64,000 nucleotides of DNA from Triops longicaudatus (lineage: Eukaryota; Arthropoda; Branchiopoda; Notostraca; Triopsidae). Below are positions 1 through 9,667 of this stretch, one piece after another. The stretch is from contig JAGQDJ010000171.1 in NCBI GenBank assembly GCA_022885665.1, positions 49,930-113,929 of the forward strand. The letters are read 5' to 3'. The position numbers and the translations under genes are program-made. Each line of letters starts with the position of its first letter. Position 1 is the first letter of the stretch. The notes below the pieces were generated by a model, which searched no databases, was not told where the DNA came from, and was given only the letters and a program-made list of their open reading frames with translations.

Positions 1-467
1 GGCGGCGGGCTCGCTGGGGGCGCTGCACCTTTGGTTGGAGGCGGTGGTGCCGTAGCGCCTGAGGGTGGGAGGGCCGATCCACCCGGAATGGACTGACTGT
101 CGATAACTTGGGTTTGGCTTGCAGTCTGCACGCTCTGTTTTTGTGCCGATACGGGAAGATTTCCGATGGGGGTTGTTCCTCGCACCGTAGCAGGCGAAAT
201 ACCTAGCGCTTTCAGTTCTTCGGGACTGAGCTGCGCCAAATCTTCTTGGGTCAACTCGGGCTGCTCTGATGGCGGTGGTTCCTTTGGACAGCAGCGAATG
301 TTTCCCGTTTCTGCGCAGGGAGCCAAGATTCCGAAACTTTGTATGTCTAACGGATCTTTCCCATACTCGTGTTTTTCGTCAGGGCATGTATCCATTTTCG
401 CACAAGGACACACTTCCGTCTGCGCAGTCACCCATGCGACGCATGCCAGTAGCACCAATAGCTTCAT
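1..467 (-). CDS. Secreted clip-like cysteine-knot protein, 5' part only
   Basis: The reading frame opens at an ATG at 467 on the minus strand and runs off the window edge, giving 155 residues. Residues 1-15 (MKLLVLLACVAWVTA) form a clear signal peptide. Cysteines follow at 20, 22, 28, 51, 59 and 60. The pattern C-x-C-x5-C-x22-C-x7-CC, with an internal 'LDIQSFG', resembles the clip domain at the N-terminus of masquerade-type serine proteases and protease homologues. After residue 61 comes an acidic stretch (TQEDLAQLSPEELKALG) and then a Pro/Ala/Gly-rich linker that is still open at the edge. No protease domain is visible; if there is one it lies beyond position 1. An independent small secreted protein is equally possible. 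The gene is divergent to the lipase gene starting at 990. Confidence 0.7.
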   Translation of the reverse strand, partial: MKLLVLLACVAWVTAQTEVCPCAKMDTCPDEKHEYGKDPLDIQSFGILAPCAETGNIRCCPKEPPPSEQPELTQEDLAQLSPEELKALGISPATVRGTTPIGNLPVSAQKQSVQTASQTQVIDSQSIPGGSALPPSGATAPPPPTKGAAPPASPP

Positions 468-989
468 CGTGTAATCTAGGTCCGAAACCAAACGTTAGTT
501 CCTGTGTAACAGTACATGTAAAAACACACGAACATATTAAGGTTAACTTATCCGCTATGCGATGTTCCTGGAATTAAAAATACGCAAGAATAGGAATCTA
601 AATATTTATGGCTTGGGTTACCTTACTACTTTGACCATAGGAATACGTTTGACTTCATGCAGACTACATACGCTATTTATAGCAACGAAAGTGACAGGGT
701 CACGGAAATATAGTTCCATAGAAAACACTAAAGCACAGGTCACTTAATTGCGTAAAAAGGTCGTTTATTGAGCTTTAGTTTCACGGAAGAGAAAGGCCAG
801 GGAAAGTTGACACCTGACGAACTGTTTACTTTGATAAGCTTTTACCTCGTATATCAGAACGTCTGGGAATCTAAACTTTCAATTCCCATCAACAGATTTG
901 GCCCCAGTAACATAAAAAAGGTGTACGAAGCTTTTAACTCCATAGTTAAGTATTGTTAGTCCTGTGTAGCAGATGCATTTCACCTTACG
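468..989. other. Divergent intergenic region
   Basis: About 520 bp between the start of the clip-like gene (leftward) and the lipase-like gene (rightward). It must hold both promoters. I see no canonical TATA box at the expected distance from either start and no convincing coding sequence. Confidence 0.5.
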
Positions 990-3170
990 ATGCTTAAAGA
1001 ATTATTCTGCTTTTCTGTGTTTGGGATATGCTTAGGTAAAGCTTGTGGAAGCGAAAGTATTGTACGGCAATTCCTGGAAAACATGTGAAAGTGACGGGAG
1101 CTTGAATGTGTTTTTGGATTAAAAGAATTGCATTGCGAAAGAAAAAGTAATTTTGTTGTTCTCTTTAGGGATTTCATTGCCCAGAGAAGATCAAACAGTG
1201 TGCTACGATGACTTGGGTTGCTTCACCACAGCCTACCCATGGACTTCAGACGTTCGCCCTATTGCAGCACTTCCCCAAGATCCTGCAGTTGTCGCTACGG
1301 CTTTCTACCTTTTTACAAGGTTTACCTGACTTTTTCCGTTCCAATCTCACTAAGTAGCGTTTTGAATTACATTTCTTCTCGCGCAGACAAAATCGTGATG
1401 TTGGCTATCAATTATTGGCCGATGAAACCAATCTGAAAGGATCACCTTTTGATGGGAGTAAAAGAACAGTTTTCCTGATTCACGGATGGACGAACGACGG
1501 CAACCATACTTGGGTTGTTTCTTCTAAAAAGGAGTTACTTATTTTGGTATAGCTACTACATACTGCTACAAAATTTGTTAATTTGGGGTTTGTAGGAAGA
1601 CATGAATGTAGTTATCGTGGACTGGTCTAAAGGAGCAGGTTATCCTTACTTGCGAGCTTTGGTCAATACCCAAGTCGTTGGCGCTGAAATCGCAAAGTAA
1701 TTCTAGATATGAAATGAGTGAAGAGGGTTTCACCAATGCCAATCATAGATTAGTGAGCTTCTTGGCAAGCCAAACTCCTTTACTGCCTGGTAATGTTCAT
1801 CTCGTAGGCCATAATTTGGCCGCCCACGCAGCTGGATATGCTGGTAATAGGCTTCCTGGTTTAGGCCGTATTACAGGTATGATAATATCTAGTGTGTATT
1901 ACCCTAAACTAGCTAAGAATTCGCTAGGTTTGGATCCTGCGAGGATTTACTTCGAAGGTGGGGATGCAATCACCTTTTTGGACGCTAGTGACGCCATACT
2001 GGTTGACGTCATTCACACTGATGCGTCGCATAACAAACACATTGGCTTTGGATTCAGTTCGATTGTCGGACATGTGGATTTTTTGGCTAGCAACGGCCAG
2101 GCACAGCCTGGATGCGTAGACCTTATTGACGGTGTCATAAACTCGGAATCAGATTTGATTCTCAACACTGATATTACCGGACCATTTGACCAGTACATTT
2201 GCAGTAATGTCCGTGCTGCAGAATATTTCGTCGAATCGATTAACTCACTGTGCCCATTTGTGAGTTATCCTTGCAGCGATTACGCAACTTTCTTGGAGTA
2301 CGTCTGCCTAAATAAACTTTATCTTGAGCTAAGATCCCTACGAACTTGAAAAAGAAAAATTGTAGCCTCCTCGAGTTTTACGCATATTTGTTGGGTATTC
2401 TGGCCCACGTTACTTATATTTCCATATCAGATATTCCTAATTTATTAAACTTTTGTTACAGTATATGCTTGATTTAATTTTTGTTACTATGATTAATTTT
2501 TTTCTTTCTTATTTTCCCTTCAGAAATGGATGCTACTCTACATGTCATACTGGTAGATGTCAAGCTATGGGGTACCATGCAGGTCAATACGAGGCTCGAG
2601 GCATTTTCTACGTCCAAACGGAAGATACCGACCCTTATTGCGGTAATTTTAATTTTTTTCTCACATCTTCTCTGATACAATGGAATTTTATAGTGGCGGT
2701 GTATCGTGTTGCGATAGAAATCTCGATTAACCAGAAGTCTAGTGACGGTACTGTCACTTATATTTTGATCGGTGATTATGGACAAACTAAAGAAGATGTT
2801 CTTTACAAGTAACTAAACAAAAGATTTCGTTAAAGAGAATTGTACTAACAAGATTGCTCTTTCTAGGGGTACTATGCGTGCTGGTAACGTGGAATCTACT
2901 GTCGTTAGTTTGCATGGTAGCGGACCTTACAGCATTGGCAATATTATCGAACTTCGTTTGAGGTATGAGGATGGCTGGTTTGATCCCAATGTGTTGTACA
3001 TAGATGGGGCAACTGTGAGTGTGGCTAACTGGACTATTGGAAATGTCGAGTAAGACTGGCTTCGCGATGAGTTAAGTTAGTAATTAAAACACTTTTCTGA
3101 CATTTCTAGTACTGTCTTCCAACCAGCGCAGCTGAAACATGGCGAATACGTGACAATCTTCCCTGCTTAG
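990..3170 (+). CDS. Pancreatic-lipase-family protein, catalytically dead
   Basis: Ten exons join in frame: 990-1035, 1169-1319, 1387-1546, 1596-1696, 1749-1876, 1928-2297, 2524-2642, 2694-2808, 2867-3049, 3110-3170. They give 477 residues, the usual length for the family. Signal peptide MLKELFCFSVFGICLG is followed by the family N-terminus (VCYDDLGCF), the oxyanion region (FLIHGW), an alpha/beta hydrolase core and a C-terminal PLAT-like domain from about residue 350. The nucleophile elbow reads GHNLAAH, so the catalytic Ser is Asn175. The Asp is kept (GLDPA, Asp198). The catalytic His position, aligned on 'CNHLR' of active lipases, reads C-S-N-V-R, so Asn289. Lipid hydrolysis by the normal mechanism is therefore not expected. 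Such dead lipases serve as carrier or storage proteins in other insects (yolk proteins); that role is only an analogy here. The rest of the frame and all splice sites are intact, so it is not an obvious pseudogene. Confidence 0.88.
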
Positions 3171-3523
3171 ATCAAGAAATCCCAATTCACATGCATTTCA
3201 TGTTTTGAAGCAGATGTAAAAAATACGTGACAGTTCAAAGTGTATTTTGTTTTTACCCAATTTGAGCCACCAGTTAAGCAACTAGTAATACAATATAATG
3301 TTGAATTTCCGCATTTGAAAACACTGATTTTCTCAACTTTCGGATTTCCCCTTGAAATCTTTTTGTGAGTCTACAAAACAGTTTTTTTTTATTTTACAAA
3401 CACAAGCGAGCTAACGATAAACAATAGAACGTTCTAAATGCTACGGTCAACGGCCGCGTGTTAAAAATGAAGGCAAGAAAAAATGACAACGCCCCGCTCT
3501 AGGAGCTGCACGACTATCGCAAT
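3171..3523. other. Intergenic, lipase to cuticle gene 1
   Basis: AT-rich spacer including the lipase 3'UTR. No AATAAA was recognised close to the lipase stop, and no coding signal is seen. Confidence 0.4.
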
Positions 3524-3580
3524 TCAAGGTTAACGAAATACCTATAAAACGTCACCAAAGCGATGATCAAGTCACCAGTT
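3524..3580 (+). promoter_or_regulatory. Core promoter of cuticle gene 1
   Basis: TCAAGGTTA at 3524-3532, TATAAAA at 3543-3549 and an initiator-like CCAGTT at 3575-3580, about 50 bp before the ATG at 3631. The same three elements with almost the same spacing precede the other two cuticle genes. TCAAGGTTR is one base off the FTZ-F1-type monomer site YCAAGGYCR, a factor known to drive cuticle genes in insects; that link is inference. Confidence 0.72.
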
Positions 3581-3630
3581 GCTCTTTGCTACATCCAGTG
3601 CGTAACAAGCTCACCCAGTTTTGCTAAATC

Positions 3631-4076
3631 ATGCCTAAATACCAAGTAATACTGAATTATGTTCCTCGTGTAATCAAACTAAACCAAACTTTCAATTTTG
3701 TTTTTAGGTCTTCTTTGCTCTCTTGGCGGTCTCCGCTGCTTTGGCTGCCCCAGCCGAAGAAGTTGCCCCATCCGAGGATCAGAAAACCGAAGAAGGGGCA
3801 GCCGTTCTCTATTCTGCGCCTTACTATTCCGGATATCACGACAGCAAAATTGTGGCTCCATACACTTACGCTGCCGCTCCCTATGCTGCACCTACACTGG
3901 TTCCCTCCCCTTATGCCGGTGTTCATGCCGCTCAACCTTACGTCAAGTACACTCCTTCCGTCAAATACGTCGCTGCCCCCGCCCCGCACGCATACGCCCC
4001 CACTCACTATAAGTACGCCGCTGCTGTAGCCCAACCTACCGCTTACACGTACTCTAAGGCCTACGGTAGCTGGTAA
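3631..4076 (+). CDS. Cuticle-type secreted protein 1 (Ala/Pro/Tyr-rich)
   Basis: Two exons, 3631-3645 (MPKYQ) and 3708-4076, give 127 residues. The first intron falls inside the signal peptide after codon 5, which is typical of arthropod cuticle genes. The signal peptide MPKYQVFFALLAVSAALA is followed by a short acidic segment with APSEDQKTEE. The rest is low complexity: repeated Ala-Ala-Pro and Tyr-containing blocks, a conserved YVKYTPSVKYVA and a C-terminal YTYSKAYGSW. There is no Rebers-Riddiford chitin-binding consensus, so it belongs with low-complexity structural cuticle proteins. It is closely related to the genes at 6906 and 34439, with identical exon layout and promoter. Expected location is the extracellular cuticle. 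The long open frame antisense to it is a composition artefact. Confidence 0.85.
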
Positions 4077-5097
4077 TAGGTTACAAATACCTAGCCGGCT
4101 TGCCCAAACTAGCTCCTCCCACGCTCCGTGTCGTCTTACTGTTAAACTTTCGTCATTGTTACAAAATGTTAAAAAATACACGTTAGTTATCATAAATACA
4201 AATTTCGAAGCTCAATCATTTAATTTCGTTCGTTTAGCAGAAGATTTCGCTGCTAAAGTGGACATATTCTTTGGCGCAAACTCAAAATTTAAGCGTGCAG
4301 CTTAAGTTAGGATGAGCCATGAAATCACCTGCAGTTTTGACACTTAAGCACAAGACTACTTGAATACATGCTCACATGTCAACTCCGAAAAAACGACTAA
4401 GCATTCTGACATGTGGATTGTATTGTACTTTACACGACTTTCCATATATTTCTTACTATAGACAAGTGTAGACCAAAACCTATTCCTGAGTTTTCATGTA
4501 TTGCTACTTCACTATTTGTGTATATTACTTTACCATGTACAGTTAATGTCAATATTGTAACGAAGCACTGTTTTCTGGAAATGTTTGACTTTTTATTTCC
4601 GGTGCTTCTCGCACTGAACTTCTACTTGCGCCTACTTTGACGCCAACATTCTTACTTCCTTTCTTTCTGAACAATGTGACATTTTATACTTGAAGCGACA
4701 AACGTACGACGTACGAACACGATTTCATTTTTAAGAATCCTTACAAATGACAAGACTATGATAGAGTCATTAGAGGGAAGAAAGAAAACAAAGAAAGTAC
4801 AAAACAGAGAAATCATCACAAAATAAGTTTATCATATGTGACTGTTCTTAAGTTTTGCCGTTGAAAACCATATAGCTAAACTTTCAACACGACCAAGCTT
4901 TCTCAATATTTAACCAACCGGATATTCCGCAATTCATTGCGGTAGATAACCCATGCATTATCGCACGTTTGAAGTACTTTTTTTTTAAAAAAGATGACGT
5001 TTCTCAAGGTCTTCCTGCAAAACATTTTAGTCTTCGAATGCAAGCACCTTGCTCTAGAAGCTCTTTTCAACACACTACGAATTGAATTCACAGAGCA
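4077..5097. other. Intergenic, cuticle 1 to LRP-A
   Basis: About 1 kb of AT-rich sequence. It includes the cuticle 1 3'UTR and the LRP-A promoter region. No TATA box at the expected place before 5098, no RNA gene and no repeat was recognised. Confidence 0.4.
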
Positions 5098-6372
5098 ATG
5101 TTCGATAGCATTATTTTCCTTTCGTTACTCCTAATGATATCTCTGGAAGTGTTGAGGTAATTCTTCTAAGTTTTGAGAAAAAAAAGTTTAACTGTTGTAT
5201 TTCAAAGTCAATTTCAAGACTTCGAGGCATGTACGATATTCTGGGCTAGTTCTTCAAGCGTTCGGGTCATCAAACTTAACAACCGTATTGTTACAAGTGA
5301 TATAACTTACGATATTGGAGATTCCATTAGTTCTATTGCTTGGGATCACGTTTCAAATAATCTCCTTTGGTTTGATTTGGCTACCAACATTCAAGGGAGC
5401 GGATACCTGCCTTTCCTGGCGGTAGATATAATTAAAAAAAATTGGCTTATTCAATTGTTATGGTTTCTCTACTAACCTGTGCGAATTCGTGTGACAAAGG
5501 CGATGGAATTCGAAAGTGGTTTACCCACAGAAGTATGGAAAATAAGTGCTAGGAGCGTCAATGGTATTAGCCTTGACTGGAATTCTGGCAATTACTTCGT
5601 TGCCGGACAACCACATATTTATGTTTTCCGGTCGAATTACCGATCAGACCCTACGAAATACTACAAAAGCAAAGTTATCTCGTCGGGTGCTTCAATAAAC
5701 GATGTGGTGGTTCACCCTGACCGCGGGTATTTAATTTAAAAATTACAGTAGTAAAATACGCTGAACAAAGTTGTTAGAATGGGTTCTTAATTCGTTTAGT
5801 TACTTATTCTGGACGCAGTATTCCACACGAATAAGCAATTATGTGGTAATGAGGAGTGGGCTGGACGGAAGTAATCCTACTGAAATTATTTCACGGGTAC
5901 GGGACACACTTGCACTAGATGTTCGTCAAGACATTTTGTATGTGCATAACGATACCAGAATTGTCGCAACTGATTTGCACGGAGGTTCTCTACGCGTGAT
6001 TCAACCTACTTTTGGAAATGCAACTAAGGTACAGTACATAAAACAATGTAAACAGCATAGCGTATCTTTACAAATTTCATTTTCTAATAGCTTTACATGG
6101 ATTCCAAAGTACTGGATGTTTGGGGTGATGGTATCGTGGTAGAGTATTATGGTACATTACTGTACGTGGACACGGCTACTGCGATTGCGAGCGAGATTAT
6201 TAAAAAGGAACCGGGTACTTCATCGAAAGACATAAAAGTGTACTGTCCTAGCATGTTTCCTAAGTTTCACACACCTTGTGTGAGCAATAACGGTGGATGT
6301 GGTAGTGACCAGATCTGCCTACACAATCCATTTGCGGGAGTAAAATGTCACGCCGACAAGCGTTGGCTGTAA
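5098..6372 (+). CDS. Secreted LDLR class B (YWTD) propeller protein A
   Basis: Five exons, 5098-5156, 5208-5421, 5500-5726, 5800-6028 and 6091-6372, give 336 residues with intron phases 2-0-2-0. Signal peptide MFDSIIFLSLLLMISL is followed by blades typical of LDL-receptor class B repeats: TIFWASSSSVRVIKL, GISLDWNSGNYFV, VVVHPDRGYLFWTQY with RSGLDGSN, and LALDVRQDILYV. A terminal EGF-like cysteine cluster (PCVSNNGGCGSDQICL) ends the protein, as in LRP proteins. No transmembrane segment is seen, so it should be secreted. It is far shorter than true LRPs and has no LDLR class A ligand repeats. Its paralogue lies at 30611 with the same exon number and phases. Ligand unknown; LRP-like propellers usually bind protein partners. 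Confidence 0.82.
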
Positions 6373-6550
6373 GCTGTTTTAGGTTACAGTTTTTCCTCTT
6401 CGGGTAAAGTCTTTTAATTACCTACTTAACTTCAGTAATGCTAATCACTTAGTTTCATTTGCTTAACGCAAGAGACTATGTTCGTGCTCTAAGAATGTAA
6501 CAAACAACTAAGTGCGAAACGTCAAAACGTTATATCGTAACAGTGGGAAT

Positions 6551-6556
6551 AATAAA
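6551..6556 (+). terminator. Poly(A) signal, LRP-A
   Basis: AATAAA about 180 nt after the LRP-A stop, before the cuticle 2 promoter. Confidence 0.55.
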
Positions 6557-6805
6557 CTAAACAGTTGCTAAATCTGGATAGATAAGCTGAAAACAGTTAG
6601 GCTTTTCATTTGTGATAAGATTTACTCTGCTGGTGTACAGAGTGAGGAAACAAGCACGGTTTGAGGGAAAAAAGTAGTCCTTGTCGTTATGGTTAAAGTA
6701 TTACACGTTTAGGGTTCCGGCTTCTGAGCTTCAATTCACAATGAACAATCAACAAAACTACAACCGTCGGCAACGCCCAGATTGGGATTGCACGACTGTA
6801 ACTAA

Positions 6806-6861
6806 TCAAGGTTAAGAAAACGCCTATAAAACGTCGCCAAAGTGGTGATCTAGCCATCAGT
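6806..6861 (+). promoter_or_regulatory. Core promoter of cuticle gene 2
   Basis: TCAAGGTTA at 6806-6814, TATAAAA at 6825-6831 and initiator TCAGT at 6857-6861. The stretch from about 6790 to 6870 is clearly related to the cuticle 1 promoter (GCACGACT...TCAAGGTTAA...CCTATAAAACGTC.CCAAAG), pointing to recent tandem duplication. Confidence 0.75.
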
Positions 6862-6905
6862 TGCTCTTCAAAGCTTCCAGCTCTAACAACCGTCTTTGTT
6901 CAACA

Positions 6906-7338
6906 ATGGCTAAACTTCAAGTAAGGTTTCATTTCGTACCCGCTACAAATTACATAAAACTTACTAACGCAATGTGTTCCATTGCAGGCTTTCTTCGCTC
7001 TTTTGGCCGTTGCTGCCGCTTTTGCCGCCCCCACTGGGGAGGTTGCGCCCTCTGAGGACCAGAAAACTGAAGAAGTTGCTGCCTTGGCTTACTCGTCTCC
7101 CTACTATTCTGAATACTACGATAGCAAACTCGTCTCTCCCTATGCCTACCCTGCCGCTACGCATGCCTACGCCGCTGCCCCTGCAGTAGTATCTGCTCCT
7201 TACGTCAAGTACACTCCCTCTGTCAAAGTCGTCGCTTCTCCCACCCCGTACGCTTACACCCGCTTTGACTACAAGCATGTCCCCGCTGCCGTGTATCCTA
7301 CCGGTTACTCTTATTCCAAAGTCTACGGAGGATGGTAA
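6906..7338 (+). CDS. Cuticle-type secreted protein 2 (Ala/Pro/Tyr-rich)
   Basis: Two exons, 6906-6920 (MAKLQ) and 6988-7338, give 121 residues. Signal peptide MAKLQAFFALLAVAAAFA is followed by the conserved APSEDQKTEE segment and Tyr/Ala/Pro blocks. YVKYTPSVKVVA and a C-terminal YSYSKVYGGW match cuticle protein 1 closely. There is no Rebers-Riddiford consensus. The frame and splice sites are intact. It sits directly after LRP-A in the same orientation, as cuticle 3 does after LRP-B. Presumed role is a structural cuticle component, inferred from composition and from the intron after codon 5. Confidence 0.86.
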
Positions 7339-7438
7339 TAGACTACCTATGCTAGCTCAAGTCATTCACTCTGGCTCTACAATCGCAAAATACCACCTGT
7401 TACACATTAAGAAGTTGCGCCCTGTTAAAAGTGTTAAA

Positions 7439-7444
7439 AATAAA
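7439..7444 (+). terminator. Poly(A) signal, cuticle gene 2
   Basis: AATAAA 100 nt after the stop of cuticle gene 2. Confidence 0.6.
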
Positions 7445-9667
7445 CGTTAATTCTCAAAATACCTCGGCTGTTTGGCTAATTTCATACCTAGTTTTTCTCA
7501 TACACGTTACGCAAAAATAAGCAAGGACCTTCTTTTTAGATTCGTACTTGGTTGCACTTCTTACGGTTTTATCTACTGCTTAAGTCATTCCTGTAGTCTT
7601 TTCAAGCTTGAATGCTTGAAACTCTTTTTTCAACTTTGAAGGCTACGGTCTATGAACTGAGTTTTAATGTGTTCTTTCTTCGAAAATCTCGTATTTCTTG
7701 ATCTCGACACGCTCCTCTCCACACAAGCCGTAAAAATCCGTAAGCTGTGTTACAGAAAAAGGTTCGGAGTTTGCTAGATAATCTTGAATACCGAATTTAC
7801 CCGAAGGATAAAAGCTATGACTCTGCCTTGATTTAGATGTCAGAAATATGGTCAATGTAGTATCTTTCTGGGAAAACGGATCTTCTGACTGGTATAGATG
7901 TCCGTTGATAGTGAAAATCTAAGACACTCAAAATGTGACACGTCCCTTACGTTCAATTTCTTGTTGCTAGGAAATGTTTCAAAAGAAAAACTTGGTTTTG
8001 TTATCCAAAGATAGCCTATTCATGGCTGAATGTAAAGACACCTATCTTTTCGCGTTACGTTGCGTAGTTGAGGTGCAGTAAATGACCCACGATTTCGTAT
8101 AAAATGTTCAAAGCTTGTGTTCAGATAACACCCAGTTGACGTTAAATGTAATGTAAGTTATGCCCTTATAAAGTGCCATGAAAAAAATGAGCAACGAGTT
8201 TAGATACGATACGAGTCAAGATACGAGTTTAAGGCTAATTGTGTTTAATGGCAGTCGACGCATACTAAGAGAAATGGAATTAAAGAACTAGACGGAAATG
8301 AAAAAACTGTATGAATCATTACGACGCACATATAATTTACACATCACAACACAAAACGCTGGTGCAACGAGAAAAGAGCAGACAAAATGTCCCCTTGAGA
8401 TAATTTGGCTCGTTGGACGTGCTCCTCTGGCCGCTGGTAAAACAGTGTTATCCTCCCGAAACCAACCAAGAAATGCACAGCGCTTATGGTAGCACGCTTC
8501 TGGCCCTCAAAACGATAGAACCTATCTTACTTGGATAGCTAAAAAAAATTTACGAGCCAATTTACGCGGACGCTAAAGTCGTTGACTGGCATACAGGCTA
8601 AAAACACCACTCGTCTAGTTGTCACATATTAGCAAGCGTAGGCGGATACACTTGGCTTACGAAGCCCTAGCTAAAATTACAGCACATAAAGAGGAAAAAG
8701 TGAGGCTAACGTATGTTCGATTGGAAAATTCTCGTTTTTTTTTGCTTTGATAGAGAAAATGTAGACTAAAAAAAAGTCGCATAACGAAGTTGGCGTACTG
8801 TAGACAGGTGAAAAAAGAGTGGCTTATTTACAAATTCTCTCATGAACAAGTTAGCCTACTGATGTCCCGCCTCTTTATTTTGAAGGATCTCCACTAACTA
8901 CTTGAGAAAGCTTATTGTTTGTATAGTTGTCCATGTCCATTTTGTTCAACACTTGTATAATTTGTGTCAGCCATTCAGCCGTGTGAATGAGCCCTAAGAC
9001 AAAGGCGCAATTGCTGTCGCGGTGACGTGACCCTGATATCAGACATCGAATAAGGTTTGAGAACGCAATCAAACAGCTACGCTCCAGAACATTCAGATCT
9101 ACCTCTCGTTTATACCAATACTTCACGAGATAAATATGATTAAGCACTTTTAACTGGTTAAACTGTACTAAATTTGCACCTTAATTTCCCTGGACCTAAT
9201 ATAGATCTAAATTAACTAAGTTAGCTTAACTAACCTAACTTTTCCTTATTTTTTTTTTTTCGATAAGTGCAAGCCTGCGTTAAATAAATTGAGCAAATTG
9301 AAATTACGCTAGGTTAAAGTTAGGCTAAACTTAATTGCGTTAGGCTCACAGGGGAAGGAATTGAAGAGTGTGAGGGGAGGGGGAGATTGGGGTTATAAGA
9401 GAAAAGCACCGCCCCGACTTCTCTGGTATCTTCCAGTTCTGCACTGAGATCAGAACCACCCCCCTCATTCTATCAACGCATTTCCGCTTAGTTCATCTCA
9501 GGAAACCAGCACTACAAGCCCACAACTAACTTGCGAGCATTTTTTTTTTACCGTGTTTGAGAATCGACATTATTGGACACTTTAAATGTAGCAACTCTTC
9601 ATGGGTACAACTTACGTTCACCTAACGCAGATTTCCATACTGTAAGAAAAACAGTCCAAGGGCAACC
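7445..9667. other. Intergenic, cuticle 2 to 7TM receptor
   Basis: 2.2 kb without a gene I can support. A search by eye for KCCP-type Methuselah ectodomain motifs on the plus strand found none. An acceptor-like CCTAACGCAG at 9621-9630 precedes an in-frame extension of the receptor (see findings). A minus-strand open frame at 8875-9147 has no recognisable homology. Confidence 0.4.

Noticed and set aside
1697..1706. A 10-nt or 22-nt intron, or a frameshift, in the lipase gene
   Set aside because: The acceptor at 1748 gives a normal 52-nt intron, restores phase and yields the expected EIAKLVSFL sequence.
3657..4193. 178-codon minus-strand open frame antisense to cuticle gene 1
   Set aside because: The plus strand has a signal peptide, intron and conserved paralogues. 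The antisense frame is a by-product of Ala/Pro/Tyr codon bias; similar shadows occur at cuticle genes 2 and 3.
8875..9147. 90-codon minus-strand open frame ending at an AATAAA
   Set aside because: No ATG start, no convincing acceptor and no recognisable motif. Frames of this length are expected by chance in 64 kb.
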